A stretch of 64,000 bases of DNA from Theobroma cacao (lineage: Eukaryota; Streptophyta; Magnoliopsida; Malvales; Malvaceae): contig NC_030851.1 of the NCBI RefSeq assembly GCF_000208745.1, positions 38,513,769 to 38,577,768 of the forward strand, in the 5' to 3' direction. Below, in pieces: positions 46,405-59,275 of the stretch (position 1 is the stretch's first letter; each line of letters begins with the position of its first letter). The notes under the pieces are model-generated. The model worked only from the letters and a program-made list of their open reading frames with translations. It searched no databases and was not told the DNA's origin. The position numbers and the translations under genes were made by a program.

Positions 46405-47010
46405 AGATAAAATACCTTGACCTTTAAGTTTTTATCATAATTTTAGGTAGATCCATTAATATTCGAAATAGATAGTCCATCTCAAACGTGTAAACGTCGT
46501 AATGTGAATGTCTGAAATACCTTTATTCTTTCTCTACTTCTTTCCACTTTTTCCACTCTAATCCTTTCTCTCGGATCGATCGGCAATGCTGCCTTATGCC
46601 TATTGGCCACCCCGCGACCGAATCTGACCACTTCTCGACGTCACGAGAAAACTAGATCTGGTGCTCTCGTGACCAATTTCGATGGGAAACGTTTGATCAA
46701 CGCTTGCCATGCTGTCCACCGCCGTCATCTACAATGAAGAAAATTTAGTGAGAGCAGGAGAGAGAATGCTTCGGTAGAGAGAGAAAGAAATTATAGTTTA
46801 TATAATAGTAATTTTTAAAATTAATGAAGGGTAAAATTATTTTAAAAATATTATCATGTCATCAAATTAACAAAAATATTGACAGTTGACTAAGGACAAG
46901 ACTTAAATGTTTAGCGAAAAAATATGTTTTTGAAAGGATTTGTCTATTTCAAATATTAATAAGTCTATATGAAATTATGATTAAAACTTATGAAATGAGG
47001 GTATTTTATT
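46405..47010. mobile_element. Second inverted-repeat element, about 0.6 kb, with GC-rich centre
   Basis: The left end (AGATAAAATACC..., through ccattaatattcgaaatag) and right end (inverse AATAAAATACC..., through attaatatttgaaatagac) form inverted repeats of about 100 bp. The nine bases aaaaaatta flank it at 46396-46404 and 47012-47020, again pointing to a Mutator-type element. The centre (about 46550-46740) is much richer in GC and could be captured genic DNA. Confidence 0.7.
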
Positions 47011-47032
47011 AAAAAAATTATGTTGGAGTATG

Positions 47033-47167
47033 ATTATGTTATTTAATGGCTTTTAAGCAGGACATGTTTGCTTAGAACGGTTAACTTTGACATTTGTGGA
47101 TGAGAATAGATAGGCAAATGAGCCCATGATTGGATATTTTGGAGCTTCTCATTGAGATTTTAAGTCC

Positions 47168-47203
<36 letters not shown>

Positions 47204-48645
47204 GTTCATAAACCATATCATATTCTTTATTCTTCCGATCCCAATTATACTTTTTAATATTTTAGGAATACATCTATTTTGTACCATTTTCAATCAAAAG
47301 ATTTGAATTTTAAATGTTAAAACTAGATACATGAATAATACTTTGAAATTTTTATTAGAGTTTTATTTTCCACTCCAATCCCAATCATACTTTCTAATGT
47401 TTTAGGAATACATCTATTTCGTATCCATTTTCTATCAAAAGGTTTAAATTTTAGAATTAGATATACGAAACCCTCAAAAATTTTATTAGAGTTTTATTAA
47501 TTTTACGACACAAATTTCGATTGTTACAATTTTAATCTCAAATACTTAGGTTTTGTCAATAGCGTCCCCATATTTACATGGTTGAAATAAATAGAAGAAA
47601 TTATAAAGGCCAACAAGGAGGTAAATGTCCTTATAATCATTTCCATGCAAACACACTTTTATGATGTGGTGCAACTCATTTAAATTATTATAATTTAAAC
47701 AGGAAAAAAAAGACAAAAACTAATTTGAAATTTGGTTAAAATTATATTTACATTTCAGTAGTTTGAAATATACTCACTCACCCCATTGATATTTGATTGA
47801 AAATACACTCAGCCTTCTGAAAACTATAGGTGTTAATTATTGTGTTAATTTTAAACGAAAAGGCAAGTATACCCCTTTGTTGCTTTTTTTTTTTTTTTTA
47901 TTTTATTTTTTTTTTGTTTTTATTTTTTTTTCTTTGTCTNTTATCAAGTCAATTTTAAAATGAAAACTATGTATCCTTTGTTATTTATTTCTCTATTTCA
48001 TATTTTATTTTTTATTTCTCTTTTTATTTTGTCCAAGACTTTTTTGTTTTTAGCTACAAAATTTTGAGATTTAAGTAGTCATGAATTGGATTGAAAGATT
48101 TAATTAGTTTTAAAATTATCTTTAATTACTATCGAATTAAATTTTAAATAGGTTAAGTAATTTCATTATGTATGAAATACATTAAATTATAAATAATTTA
48201 ATTAGAAAAAATAATTTGGACAACTTTTTTTGAAAAAAATTGCTCTTATTAGTTTGAAAAACATTCTTTATCTCTTTAAAATATGTAAATTATGTTAGAT
48301 TCTGTTAGTCAAACTAATATTTATTCTAATGTACTTTAAATATTAAATATACCATCATTTTATTTATTTATTTATTTATTTACTATACGGAAATTTGTAC
48401 CTTGCACAAAACCCGCCCAACTTATATCTCTCAAGATGCGGCCCACTCACTAAACACATCACAACTCCCCTCCTCTAAGGTCCACGTGGCAAAGTTTGGG
48501 AGTCGCATTGGGAACCTTGTTCAAGCTTCACAACCTCCTCCTACAGCCTCCACGTAGCCAAGTGTGCAAGCTCTGTTGGAACGTCCTTTTGTTTTGAAAA
48601 TAAATTTCTCTCCAATTCTATACCAATAAACTTTTTCTTTTCAAA
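47033..48645. repeat. Dispersed repeat Y, copy 1
   Basis: Aligns over its whole length with 49906-51600. Unlike the second copy it contains a (TA)n run at 47165-47204 and, at 47940, an N within long T runs. The right part has a less AT-rich block (gtccacgtggcaaagtttgg, near 48480-48570). No coding capacity seen. Confidence 0.8.
47940..47940. other. Single N, possible contig join
   Basis: The N follows about 55 bases of T-rich low-complexity sequence. Compared with the second copy of repeat Y, the word ctttgttg/ctttgttatttatttct appears on both sides of it, so the join may be imprecise. Confidence 0.6.
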
Positions 48646-48864
48646 TTAATGGTAATTAATTTATTTTAACCAAAGATAATTTAATGCACTCATCTCAATG
48701 TTAATACATAATTGAATTAATTATAAGTTCAAAATATTTAATATGTTATTAAATTAAAATATTAACTTAATAATTAACTTAAGAATGAACGCTATATATT
48801 ATACATTTGGAGGGTGAATGTATTTTCTATTAAATCTTAAGAGGAATAATAAAAAAATTTAAGA

Positions 48865-49490
48865 TTAAAAACTTGTTTGATCTTTTTTTTTTTAAGTTAA
48901 AAGTTATTATGAAGTTCTTATGAAAAATAATAACTTTTAAAATTAAGTTAAAATTATTTGATAAATTGACTTTTGTAAGTTTTTTTTATATATAAAAAAA
49001 CTGTTTAGTAAAATAACTTATATAAATTTTAATTTTAATTAAAATTATCATAAATGGTATTAATAAATTACTTTCTATTAATCATGAATTCTTTTGTTCA
49101 CAGTGGAAACAAAAGAACAATAGAAAACAAATGAAAAATAAAATAGAAAGAAAAAGAAGAAATAGTGCTTTAATGTAGCTTTGAATTTTGAGTATTCTTT
49201 TCTCTTAATTTTTGTAAGAACAAAAAAACTTCAAATTTTGTTATTCTGCTGCTGGGTCTTTTATTTTATTTTTTAATAGTCTTTGTAGAGAAAAATAAAA
49301 GAGAAGGAGGTCAAGATTTGCATTGAAGAGGAGTGATTTGTAGAGAGAGATCAATTGAGATGGAAGGGGTATTTTTTGAGAGGATAATGCTTAGATTATT
49401 TTGAATAGATGAGGATATTTTTAAAATAAAAAAAAAAACCCTTGAAAAACTAACGTATTTAAAAAAAAAAAAAGAGAGGTCCTACCTGGA
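48865..49490. mobile_element. Family B element, copy 2 (left part)
   Basis: It starts ttgtttgatcttttttttttt and continues with the family word aagttaaaagttattatgaa. The right end is missing: the sequence runs directly into repeat X copy 2. Confidence 0.5.
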
Positions 49491-49506
49491 GCTTTTCTTA
49501 AAGTTA

Positions 49507-51600
49507 CTATTCAAAGACTTGAATAAATAAATAAATAACAAGAAAGAAAGTTAGAGGGGTGAGGGGGCAGTATTCCTCTTGTTTTGGAATGCTTAAAAGA
49601 TTGTCTTTGTCCTTGTATTAAAAATGAAATTGTCTACCTTCCCATATGAGTTGGACATTTCATCCCTAGACTCCCATCAAAGAGCCCATAAAACATACGA
49701 CAGTGTGAAACATTATTGATATCCAAAAAATATACGTGTTACACAAGAAGAAAAAAATAAATAAACACGGTGTCTTTTCATTCATTAAAATTACTGTTAT
49801 TTTTGAAAGACGAACCTTTCAAATTTATTTGAAAAGGAAAAAATAGACAAGTTCAACATATCAGGAATCTTTTAACAAAAAATCAAAGTAAAAAGCTAAA
49901 AAAAAATTATGTTATTTAATGGTTGTTGAGGAGGACATGTCTGCTTTGAACGGTTGATTTTGACGTTTGTGGACGAGAATAGATATGCCAATGAGCCCAT
50001 TATTGCATATTTTGGAGCTTCTCATTGAGATTTTAATTATACATCTATTTCACACCCATTTTCAATCAAAAGATTTGAATTTTAGATTTTAAAACTATAT
50101 ACATGAATAATCCTTCAAAATTTTTATTAGAGTTTTATTTTCCACTTCAATCCTAATCATACTTTCTAATGTTTTAGGAATACAGCTATTTCGCACCCAT
50201 TTTCTATGAAAAGGTTTAAATTTTAGAATTAGATACACGAAACCCTTGAAAATTTTATTAGAGTTTTATTAATTTTCACACACAAATTTCAGTTGTTACA
50301 ATTTTAATCTCAAATAATTAGGTTTTGTCGATAGCTTTCCCCATTTTATATGGTTGAAATAAGTAGAAGAAATTAAAAAGGCCAATAAGAAAGTAAATGT
50401 CCTTATAATCATTTCCATGCAGACACACTTTTATGATGGAGTGAAACTCATTTAAATTATTATAATTTAAACAGGAAAAAAATAAAAAAAACTATTTTGA
50501 AATTTGGTTAAAATTATATTTACATTTAATTAGTTTGAAATGTACTCACTCACCCTATTGATATTTGATTGAAAATACACTTAACCTTCTGAAAATTATA
50601 GGTGTTAATTTTAAACGAAAAGGCAAGTATTCCTCTTTGTTGTTTATTTCTCCATTTTATATTTTTTTTGTTTTTTATGTTTTTCTCTTTTGTCTAAGAC
50701 TTTTCGTTTTTAGTTACAAAATTATTAGATTTGATTAGTTATAAATACGGTTGAAACTTTTAAGTAGTTTTAAAATTATCTTTAATTACTATCAAATTAA
50801 ATTTTAAATAGGTTAAATTATATTTTCATTATGTATGAAATATATCAAATTATAAATAATTTAATTAGAAAAAATAATTTTCACAAGGTTTTTTTTAAAA
50901 ATAAATTACTCTTATTAGTTTGAAAAACATTCTTTATCTCTCTAAAAAATGTAAATTATGTTAGATTCCGTTAATCAAACTAATATTGATTCTAACGTAC
51001 TTTAAATATTAAAAATACCATCATTTTGTTTTTCTTTTCTTTTTTTTCTTTTTTTTTATACTAGAGGANTATCAAATTAAATTTTAAATAGGTTAAATTA
51101 TATTTTCATTATGTATGAAATATATCAAATTATAAATAATTTAATTAGAAAAAATAATTTTCACAAGGTTTTTTTTAAAAATAAATTACTCTTATTAGTT
51201 TGAAAAACATTCTTTATCTCTCTAAAAAATGTAAATTATGTTAGATTCCGTTAATCAAACTAATATTGATTCTAACGTACTTTAAATATTAAAAATACCA
51301 TCATTTTGTTTTCTTTTTCTTTTTTTTCTTTTTTTTATACTAGAGGTAAATTTGTGCCTTGCACACAACCTGCCCAATTTATACCTCTCAGGATGTGGCC
51401 CACCTACCAAAGGCATCACAACTCCTCTCCTCTGGGGTCCACATGGCAAAATTTGAAAGTCCCATTTGAAGTCTCGTTCAAGCTTCACAGCCCCCTCCTG
51501 CAGCCTTCACGTAGCCAAATGTAGAAGCTGCATTGGAGCTTCTTTTCGTATATAATATAGATTTCTCACCAATTCTATATCAATGATTTTTTTTTCAAAT
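49507..51600. repeat. Repeats X and Y, copy 2, contiguous
   Basis: 49507-49905 matches repeat X (40318-40706) and 49906-51600 matches repeat Y (47033-48645). Here the two are joined, which suggests X and Y are parts of one larger repeated unit. A 277-bp stretch near 50790-51346 is present twice because of an assembly fault. Confidence 0.8.
50790..51346. repeat. Uncollapsed contig overlap around a single N
   Basis: 50790-51067 and 51070-51346 are the same sequence, differing only in the lengths of T runs, and meet at an N (51069). The other copy of repeat Y has this stretch once. This is best read as two contig ends that overlap but were joined end to end. Confidence 0.9.
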
Positions 51601-52065
51601 AGAACTTGAATATAATTTTAAATTTTAAGTCTTCTTTTCTCTTAATTTTTGTAAAAATTAAAAAAATATCAAAATTTACTATTTTGCTACTAAATCTTTT
51701 ATTTTTTTTCTAATAATCAAAAGAAAGAGAGATCACGGTTTGCGTGAAAAGGAAGTGATTTGTAAAAAGAGGGAGAAGAAAGAGATTAGTTGGGAGACAA
51801 TGAATAATTTTGGAAAAAATAATGTTGGAATTAATTTTAATAGGTGAGGATATTTTTGAAATAAAAAAAATTTCTTGAAATATTGGTATATTTTTAAAAG
51901 AAAAATAAGAAAGAGCTCCTCTCTTGAGCTTTTCTCTAAGTTTTTTTTTTTAGATTTTGTTCTTTAAAAAAATTATTTTTTAAGAGTTTTTTAAAATCCT
52001 ATTTGGTTCGATTTCTACTTTTAAGAGGTAGATAAGTTAAAAAAAATCAAACCAAACAAATACTA
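51601..52065. mobile_element. Family B element, copy 3 (right part)
   Basis: Matches 49140-49500 and then gives the family right end (gttaaaaaaaatcaaaccaa acaaa). The left part is absent. Together with repeat Y it shows that a Y-B block was duplicated and then lost about 500 bp. Confidence 0.5.
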
Positions 52066-52323
52066 AAAGAAATAAAGTGAATTTTTTTTATCAAATCTTA
52101 TAAGACCTTTGTACTTTATCTAATCGTAATTTCTAGATTTTGTTATCAAACTTTAATTAAATATGTGCAATTGATCTGTCCAACCTTTATTACATTAGAT
52201 AATTCAAGATTTTCAATTTTCTCTCCCGCGTTTTACTATTCTTGTACAATCTAGTTATATCAACATATTTGATATAATTATTAAATTTAAGAAAAAATTT
52301 AATGATTAAATAAAAAATTAAAG

Positions 52324-52811
52324 TATAATGTTTAAATAAGTTCTTAAATTATTTAAGAAAATTTAAATAATTTTTTATTTTTTTATTATGTTTAATCAAG
52401 CCCATATATTTTTATTTTAAGTTAAATAAGCTTTTATAATTAATGATTGATTAGTTGTCATTAACAAAAATACTATTTATCATTTTATATCAACATAATA
52501 CTGACATCACGTTGATGTGAAAAGTGAAAAATACCACATAGTTTTGTTATTATATTAAATTAACATGTTACGTCATTATTAATTATAATATGTTAACATG
52601 TCACATTATCATCAAATATGATATGTTAACATGTTACATCAATGCTGCATCACATAGAATGACAAATGATATTTTGATTAAGTTAATATTTAATCATAAG
52701 GGCTTATTTGACTAAAAATAAAAATATAAAATTTTGTTTGACTCAAAATAAAAATATAAAAATTTATTTGAATTCTCTAAAATAGTTTAAAGATTTTTTT
52801 AAATATTATAC
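52324..52811. mobile_element. Inverted-repeat element, family A, copy 3
   Basis: The left end (tataatgtttaaataagttc) is matched inversely by the right end (complement tataatatttaaaaaaatct). The centre has several words of the type atgttaacatgtcacatta. No coding capacity. Confidence 0.6.
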
Positions 52812-53074
52812 CACAAATTAATAAATGAAAATAAAATTAGATGAAATTCACTTGGGTACGATAAGATTTTGAATTACTCAAAACTTAAAAATTCGAAACC
52901 TTCATCTTTGTTATTGAGACAAAAAGTCTCCTAACGGGGAAGAGAAAACAAAGTAAAAAGTTAATTGTTCAATGTAGTAACTTTTTCCTTCTTAATTACT
53001 AAGTTAAACTGATTTTTTTTCTCAATAAGGTAAACTGAATTTCTTTTTTCAGTATCTGATATTGAAATTATTAA

Positions 53075-54405
53075 GAGTATATTTGACTTGACTTTTTTTA
53101 AATTTAAAAGTTATTATAAAGTTTTTATAAAAAATAATAACTTTTAAAATTAAATTAAAACTGTTTAGTAAATTTATTTTTTATAGATAAACTGTTTGGC
53201 AAAACAACTTATATAAATTTTAATTTTGATCAAAATTACTATAAAAGGTATTTAATAAATAAGAAAAAAAATTGAATCAAATAAAAAAAGATGAGTGCGA
53301 AAAAAAATATAATTTTCCTATAATATTATGAATTGCTAAAAGATAAAAAGAGAATATAAAAAAATATTTGTTGTTATTTTTAAAGATTGGCTTGAAATTT
53401 ATGATCTTTGGAGTTGAAAAAAATTGATGTTACATACAAGGAAAAGAACTCAAGGTGATATTAATAATGGATCCAACTAGGTTAAGAAAATCACGTTTAG
53501 CCATTGATTTGGCAACTCATTTTCCTAATTTCATGCAAGTCTATCAAGGTCTTAATGTCCTCACAACATCAAAGTTCTTTCATGAGCAAAAAAGTTTTGG
53601 CTTTTATATTTTTTTTCTATTTTAATGAGTTATTTATTTTATCAAAGAATGTCACATCATCTATTGGGTACTGTTAGATCAAATGTTAAATTCACTGTTA
53701 AAAGTTCAGGGATTCTGCAATTCCTGTTGCCAAAGGAATTAAAGTCTATTTCAATTTTCTTGTAATATAGCCTATGATTATACCTTAAATAAAAATTTTT
53801 AAAACTGAGTTACCACAAACAAGTATAAATATTGATTTTTCAATTTTTATCTAATTTATCTCAATAACCATTAACATATTTGACTAATTATTTCAATCAT
53901 AATCAACATTAACATATTTGACTAATTATTTCAATCATAATCAACAAATATTGTATACACTAAAAAGAAGTTAAGAACAAATACATATCATATAATTGTC
54001 ATATCAAATAATAAATTAAGAAATATCAAACAATAAAAAGAGTTTTCAAAGCCAAGAAAAAAAGGTAGAAATAAAATGAAAAACAAAATAAAAAAACAAA
54101 ATAAATAATACTTGAATGTAATTTTAAATTTTGAGTTTTTTTCTTTTAATTTTTGTAAGAATAAAAAAAATTCTAGAAAGATGATTTACAAAAAAGGAAA
54201 AGAAGAGGGAGAAAGGGGTCTTTTGAAAGAGGATCTTTTGAAAAAAAAAATAACTCACTTAAAAAGCTGATGTGTTTTAAAAAGAAAAAAGAAAAAAACT
54301 TCTATTAGGATTTTTTTAATTTTTTTTAAAAATTGTCATAAAATATTATTTAATTCAATTTTTATTTTTAAAAAATAAATAAGTTAAAAAGAAAAAGTAA
54401 AGCCA
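53075..54405. mobile_element. Family B element, copy 4 (long)
   Basis: It starts tatatttgacttgacttttt, carries the family word aaatttaaaagttattataa, and ends ataaataagttaaaaagaaa. It is longer than copy 1, with about 500 bp of additional unrelated sequence (about 53400-53950) inside. No long open frame. Confidence 0.5.
53869..53944. repeat. 38-bp exact tandem duplication
   Basis: Two identical adjacent copies of a 38-bp unit starting cattaacatatttgactaat, inside family B copy 4. Confidence 0.9.
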
Positions 54406-54408
54406 ATA

Positions 54409-54518
54409 ACCACTAAAACTATTCACACTAAGAAAGATGTGGACTCCATTAAACGATAACTGTACCACTAAAACTATTCATACTAAGAAAGATGTGGACT
54501 CCATTAAACGATAACTGT
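54409..54518. repeat. 55-bp tandem duplication
   Basis: Two adjacent 55-bp units starting accactaaaactattcac, differing at one base, followed by a few bases of a third. Confidence 0.9.
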
Positions 54519-57500
54519 ACCACCAAGACTCAAGAGTCAAACTGCTAGAAGCACCAAAAAAGCAGGAAAAGAAATTCAACAAAACACGGCAAAAAAATTC
54601 AATGGTGGTGAGTTCCACTGATGTCTTCGTCTTTAATGAATTACGCATGACTTTGTTTGATGCGGACGGTGCTTTTCATGTACCGTGTTAAGAAATGGAG
54701 GATCCTTAAAAGCAGGCTTTGAAAAAGATGACACTAAATACTATATTTCGTCACTTTCAAAAAAAAAAAAAACTGCTGTATTTGGTTGTACATTGAATTT
54801 TGATAGTGCAAATCTAAAATATAAAAGTTAAATTATTCATTTCGAACTACGTTTTAAAATATAATATTTATGAAATTTTCTCGTATTAAATATATATTTT
54901 ATAATTTTATATCTACAACATCAATATTAATATTTTTTATGTTTATCTCATTAGAAGTAGGTTATAAAATTGTTTATTTTGTAACAAAAACTTAATATTT
55001 TAATTCAGATTAAAAATTTAAGATTCCCTCGATCAAGACGGGTTCCTAACTCCCCCATGCAACCTTGACGAACGAAAAACTCGTTAAAAGCGTCTTCTTT
55101 TTCTCATGGTTGGTTTCACAGGACTTTTTTTGTTTTCTAGAAGAAGAAGACGAAAATTGAATGATTGGGACACCTGTAGAATGTAGCCAAAAGCATAGGG
55201 GTCAGTTCTATTTATGACGATCGACAAGATGTGTTTGGTAATAACAAACGTCGTTCAACCAATCGGTCCTTCGTTTTTTAGTGACAACGTGGCTCACGAT
55301 GTGCAGACGACTGCTGACTGCACGTGATTCTTTTTGTCCTTGTCTTCCATAGTCCAGCGGCTGGGGAAACGGCCATCACAAGTTCACTCGTATGCAGCAG
55401 AAATTTATAAAATTTATGCATGAAACGGGAAAGAAATACACTTTTCTTTCAACAACCAACCATATGCAGCAGAAGTTTTGGTTATTTATGCAAGAAAGAC
55501 TATTCTAAGAATATTCCAGACCATGCGAGACTATTCTCAAGCAAATATACATATATTTCTATGCTCAAAAAGATTCTCTAGCAAATGAAGTAATAATTGA
55601 GTATAGGTTCATATCATCTCATGATTAATATTTTATTTGAAATTTTATCTAATCTTACTATTTAATTTCTTAAATTAATGAAAAATTTTAATTTATTCGT
55701 TAATTGCAATAATGTTCATAAACCTATTGCAACTACCATGATAGATAAAAAAATTATCAATGTGATCCATTTCATTACAATCATTATTAATCAGTTCTTT
55801 CACCAAACTATATTCCTTATCGGTTTTATGGATAAATACTTTCCCTTATTACATCTAATCTATATAATACCGATTTATGATTTTCATTTTTATTGAACTT
55901 TGAAAAATATTTTTTCCTTCAAAAACACTAACATACAATATTAACATAAATTATAAAATTCTAAAACAATTTTTAAAAAACATACTATTCGGATTTCATG
56001 AGTTCAACAATTATATGAAAATCACTTGAATATATTTTTCAATAGAAAATTATGAATCCCTTATTGAGCATCTCATATAATTTATTTAGCATGTATATAA
56101 CCCAACGTACCAGGATATAGTTTTTAAATTCAACATCACCTATTAGTAACATTAAAGTCATATAAATACTAAATAAATTATATTAACCTTTCAAGTATAA
56201 GGATAATTAATAAATTATAATAGAACTCTTTTCAATTATTGAGTGATAGACTTACATGGAGCTCTTTAATTAGATTATATTCAATATATGTATCTTGTAC
56301 ACTACATCCACTTGTTTGTTTTAGGGTCATTATCTTAATGGTGGAGTTAAAATATTCTATCTTTTTTTATAAAGGCATAATAAGTGTAAGCTTTAAGCAA
56401 GTTGTCACATTTAATCTAAAACGATTTTGACAAACAATAAACTAAAGAACTATAGCTCTTTGCTTAATAGTTCATCAACTAATAACATAATTTTTTTACA
56501 ATATTATCAAATAAATTTATGATAATATATCATTGAATAATTAAAATACCTATTAGACCTTCATATGACATAAGACTAGCACTGAAGATTGACAAAGTAT
56601 ACAGGCTTATACATCAAATCTATACAGGAAAGCAGCCTGTGCAAGCAGACAGCCTTAAAAGACATCAGTGGAGACAATTACGTGTCACCAGGTAAAAGAA
56701 TACCACAACCATCAGCTGCAAGGACCTTATCAACATCATAACAAAATGTTAACCTCACAGCAGGAAACTAAATGCTATGAAACATAGAGTGCCAGTAAGG
56801 TCATATTCGTTTGGGTTTAAGGCATTCATGGAGTCAGAATTTGATGTATTATATTAAAATTTTAATATTTGTAAGAATAAAATTTTAAAATTTTAAAAAA
56901 TAAAAAAAATTAAAATTTTAAAACTTTGAGAATATGGGCCTTACTAACCAAGTACAAAACTAGTCAATTTTTATTGAGAGGGTCATCATCGAAAAGAAAT
57001 AAGAGCTAAATATTTTTAAAACTAATACATTTAACTTGTTCAACAATCAAAAAATTTATAATAAATCATAATTTTATATAACATGTAAATTAAAGGTAAT
57101 AAGAAAAAAAAGACTTACAATAATCTTTAGGAAAATTATGCTCGACAATTATTGAGTCTATACTAAAAATGTTAATAATATATTTTTCAATATAAACAAT
57201 TAAATTATATACAATAAACTCATTATTCAATTTGTTTTGAAGTCTTATTTTCATAATATTTATTGTTGAAAATGATCCAAAGTAGTATAGTCAACATTCA
57301 ATATTTTTGTTTTATTTATATTTAAACTTAAAACACTAAATGTAAAAATATATTGTATGAAATATAAATAGTTAAATATAATATACAAGATTTCACCCAA
57401 TAATTAAATACATAAATAGTTAAAGAATATAAATAAAAAGAAGAAGATAAAAAAATAACTTTATTTTCTCTTAATTTCATACTATGGTGGTGAGTGATCT

Positions 57501-58865
57501 CCATCCTTCTTTATCCATTCGCATAAATTCATAATTTTTTTTTGAAGAATGAAGTATAATTTAGTAGTGAGTTGTAGAAAAAAGAGTAAAAGGTAAAAAT
57601 AAAAGGATAAAAGATTAGAGAAAGAGGAAATTCATTTATCCCTTTAATCAATGAATTTCTTAACTTTCAAAAAAAAAAAAAGAGAGAAAAAAGTATGGAG
57701 TAATTTAAATTAGGATAAAGTCCGATAAGATATGTAGAATCATTGTATTATTTTTTAATTATATTAATTATTAAAAAATTAATTTAAAAATATTAAAAAA
57801 ATAAAAAATAAAAAAATTTCAAAAATCTTGAAAACTTATTGAAAATATATATAATAAATGAAAATTTTTAAAAATTTTGTGAGCGCCAGCCCCTGCTAGG
57901 AACCCCCTTTCCTCTACCTCTGGTTTGAGGCTCGACTACCTAGCTCACATGACCTTATCGTTTTCTAATGTCCAGTTCTTTGAATTTTAGAAAAGTTCTT
58001 GGATTTATATTGACGTACTCACAGGGTACGCGTTGTCAGTCCATCACCGAACCTTCGAGATGGAATTGACAACTCGAAAAAACATGTATGTATATATATA
58101 GTAAATACAGCATTTATATATACTTTATTTAAAGCTACAATAGTGTACTTGCTCAATAAATTACTATAATTACTAAACGAACACGTTTTAATCATATAAA
58201 TTATTTTACGAAACTAAAGACTCTATTATTGAATTATAGAATGAAAATCTTCGGATAGAAAGAAAGATTTGATGATTAAAAAAACTTATGCCTTCTGACA
58301 ACATAAAATTCATGAAAAATTTTACACTCACCTTGTCAATAATAATATTTCTTTTAACGATGTCCTTAAATCTTAGTTACGAGAAGAAAAAAATTTATCA
58401 AATCTTATAAATTAATTAGGAAATATCAAGCTTTAAGGATACATAATCATTCATTTAGACCAACTTCAAAGTTGTGAAATATTTGAATACACTCATAGTA
58501 TGTTTCTTATTTCGTAAAAGGTTAAATTTTATAAGGATTGCCTATAAATTATTAATTTTATATAATTAAATATATAAAATTATTAAATTAATTAAAATTA
58601 TTTTGTTTCTTCTTACCCATAGGGCTAGCCCGCCTCAGCCCACTGATCAAATGGGTTGGCCCATTTAGGACATGTTCTAATATGGGTTTAAAATTTTAAA
58701 CCCAGTTCAACTCATTTTCAATAAAAAATGAGTCAAGTTCATTTTGACAAGTCTAATTAAAATATGTTAGAAATATTTTAATAGGTATTAAATTGTAAAA
58801 AAAAAAAAAAATAGAGTTTAGAAGATTTGAAAGTTTGATTTGTAAGTAACAACATTTTAAGTATT
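54519..58865. other. Gene-free stretch
   Basis: No gene recognised. Less AT-rich islands occur at about 55030-55400 (with a CACGTG G-box near 55321), 56580-56800 and 57880-58080; none gives a recognised protein on either strand. The rest is AT-rich. Confidence 0.5.
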
Positions 58866-59275
58866 AAAGTGTAACAAATTTTTTTTGAACATGACGTGTA
58901 ACAATAATATTTTTTCAACATGGTGTGTAACAATATTTTTTTTAACATGACATGTAATATGTTTTTGTACATAACGTGTAACAACAATATTTTTTTTTGA
59001 CATAACGTGTAACAATATTTCTTAATCATGATATTTTTTTTTGACATAACTTGTAACAAATTTTTTTAACCATGACTTATAACATGTTTTTATACAAAAT
59101 GTGTAATAACAATATTTTTTTTCAACATAGCGTGTAATAACCTTTTATAACTATAATGTGTAATATGTTTTTGTACATAACGTATAACAATAATATTTTT
59201 TCAACATAACGTATAACATATTTTTGTAAGTAACGTATAACAATAATTTTTTTTCAGTATAACACGTAACATCAC
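58866..59275. repeat. Degenerate tandem array, 25-30-bp unit
   Basis: About 15 or more variants of a unit of the form acataacgtgtaacaataat followed by a T run, e.g. acgtgtaacaataatatttt and acgtataacaataatatttt. Some units group into a longer period (tttttgtacataacgtgtaa recurs). The open frames through it are simple consequences of the repeat. Confidence 0.85.

Noticed and set aside
47165..47204. (TA)n run as a possible replication or matrix-attachment element
   Set aside because: A simple microsatellite present in one copy of repeat Y and absent from the other; no further support.
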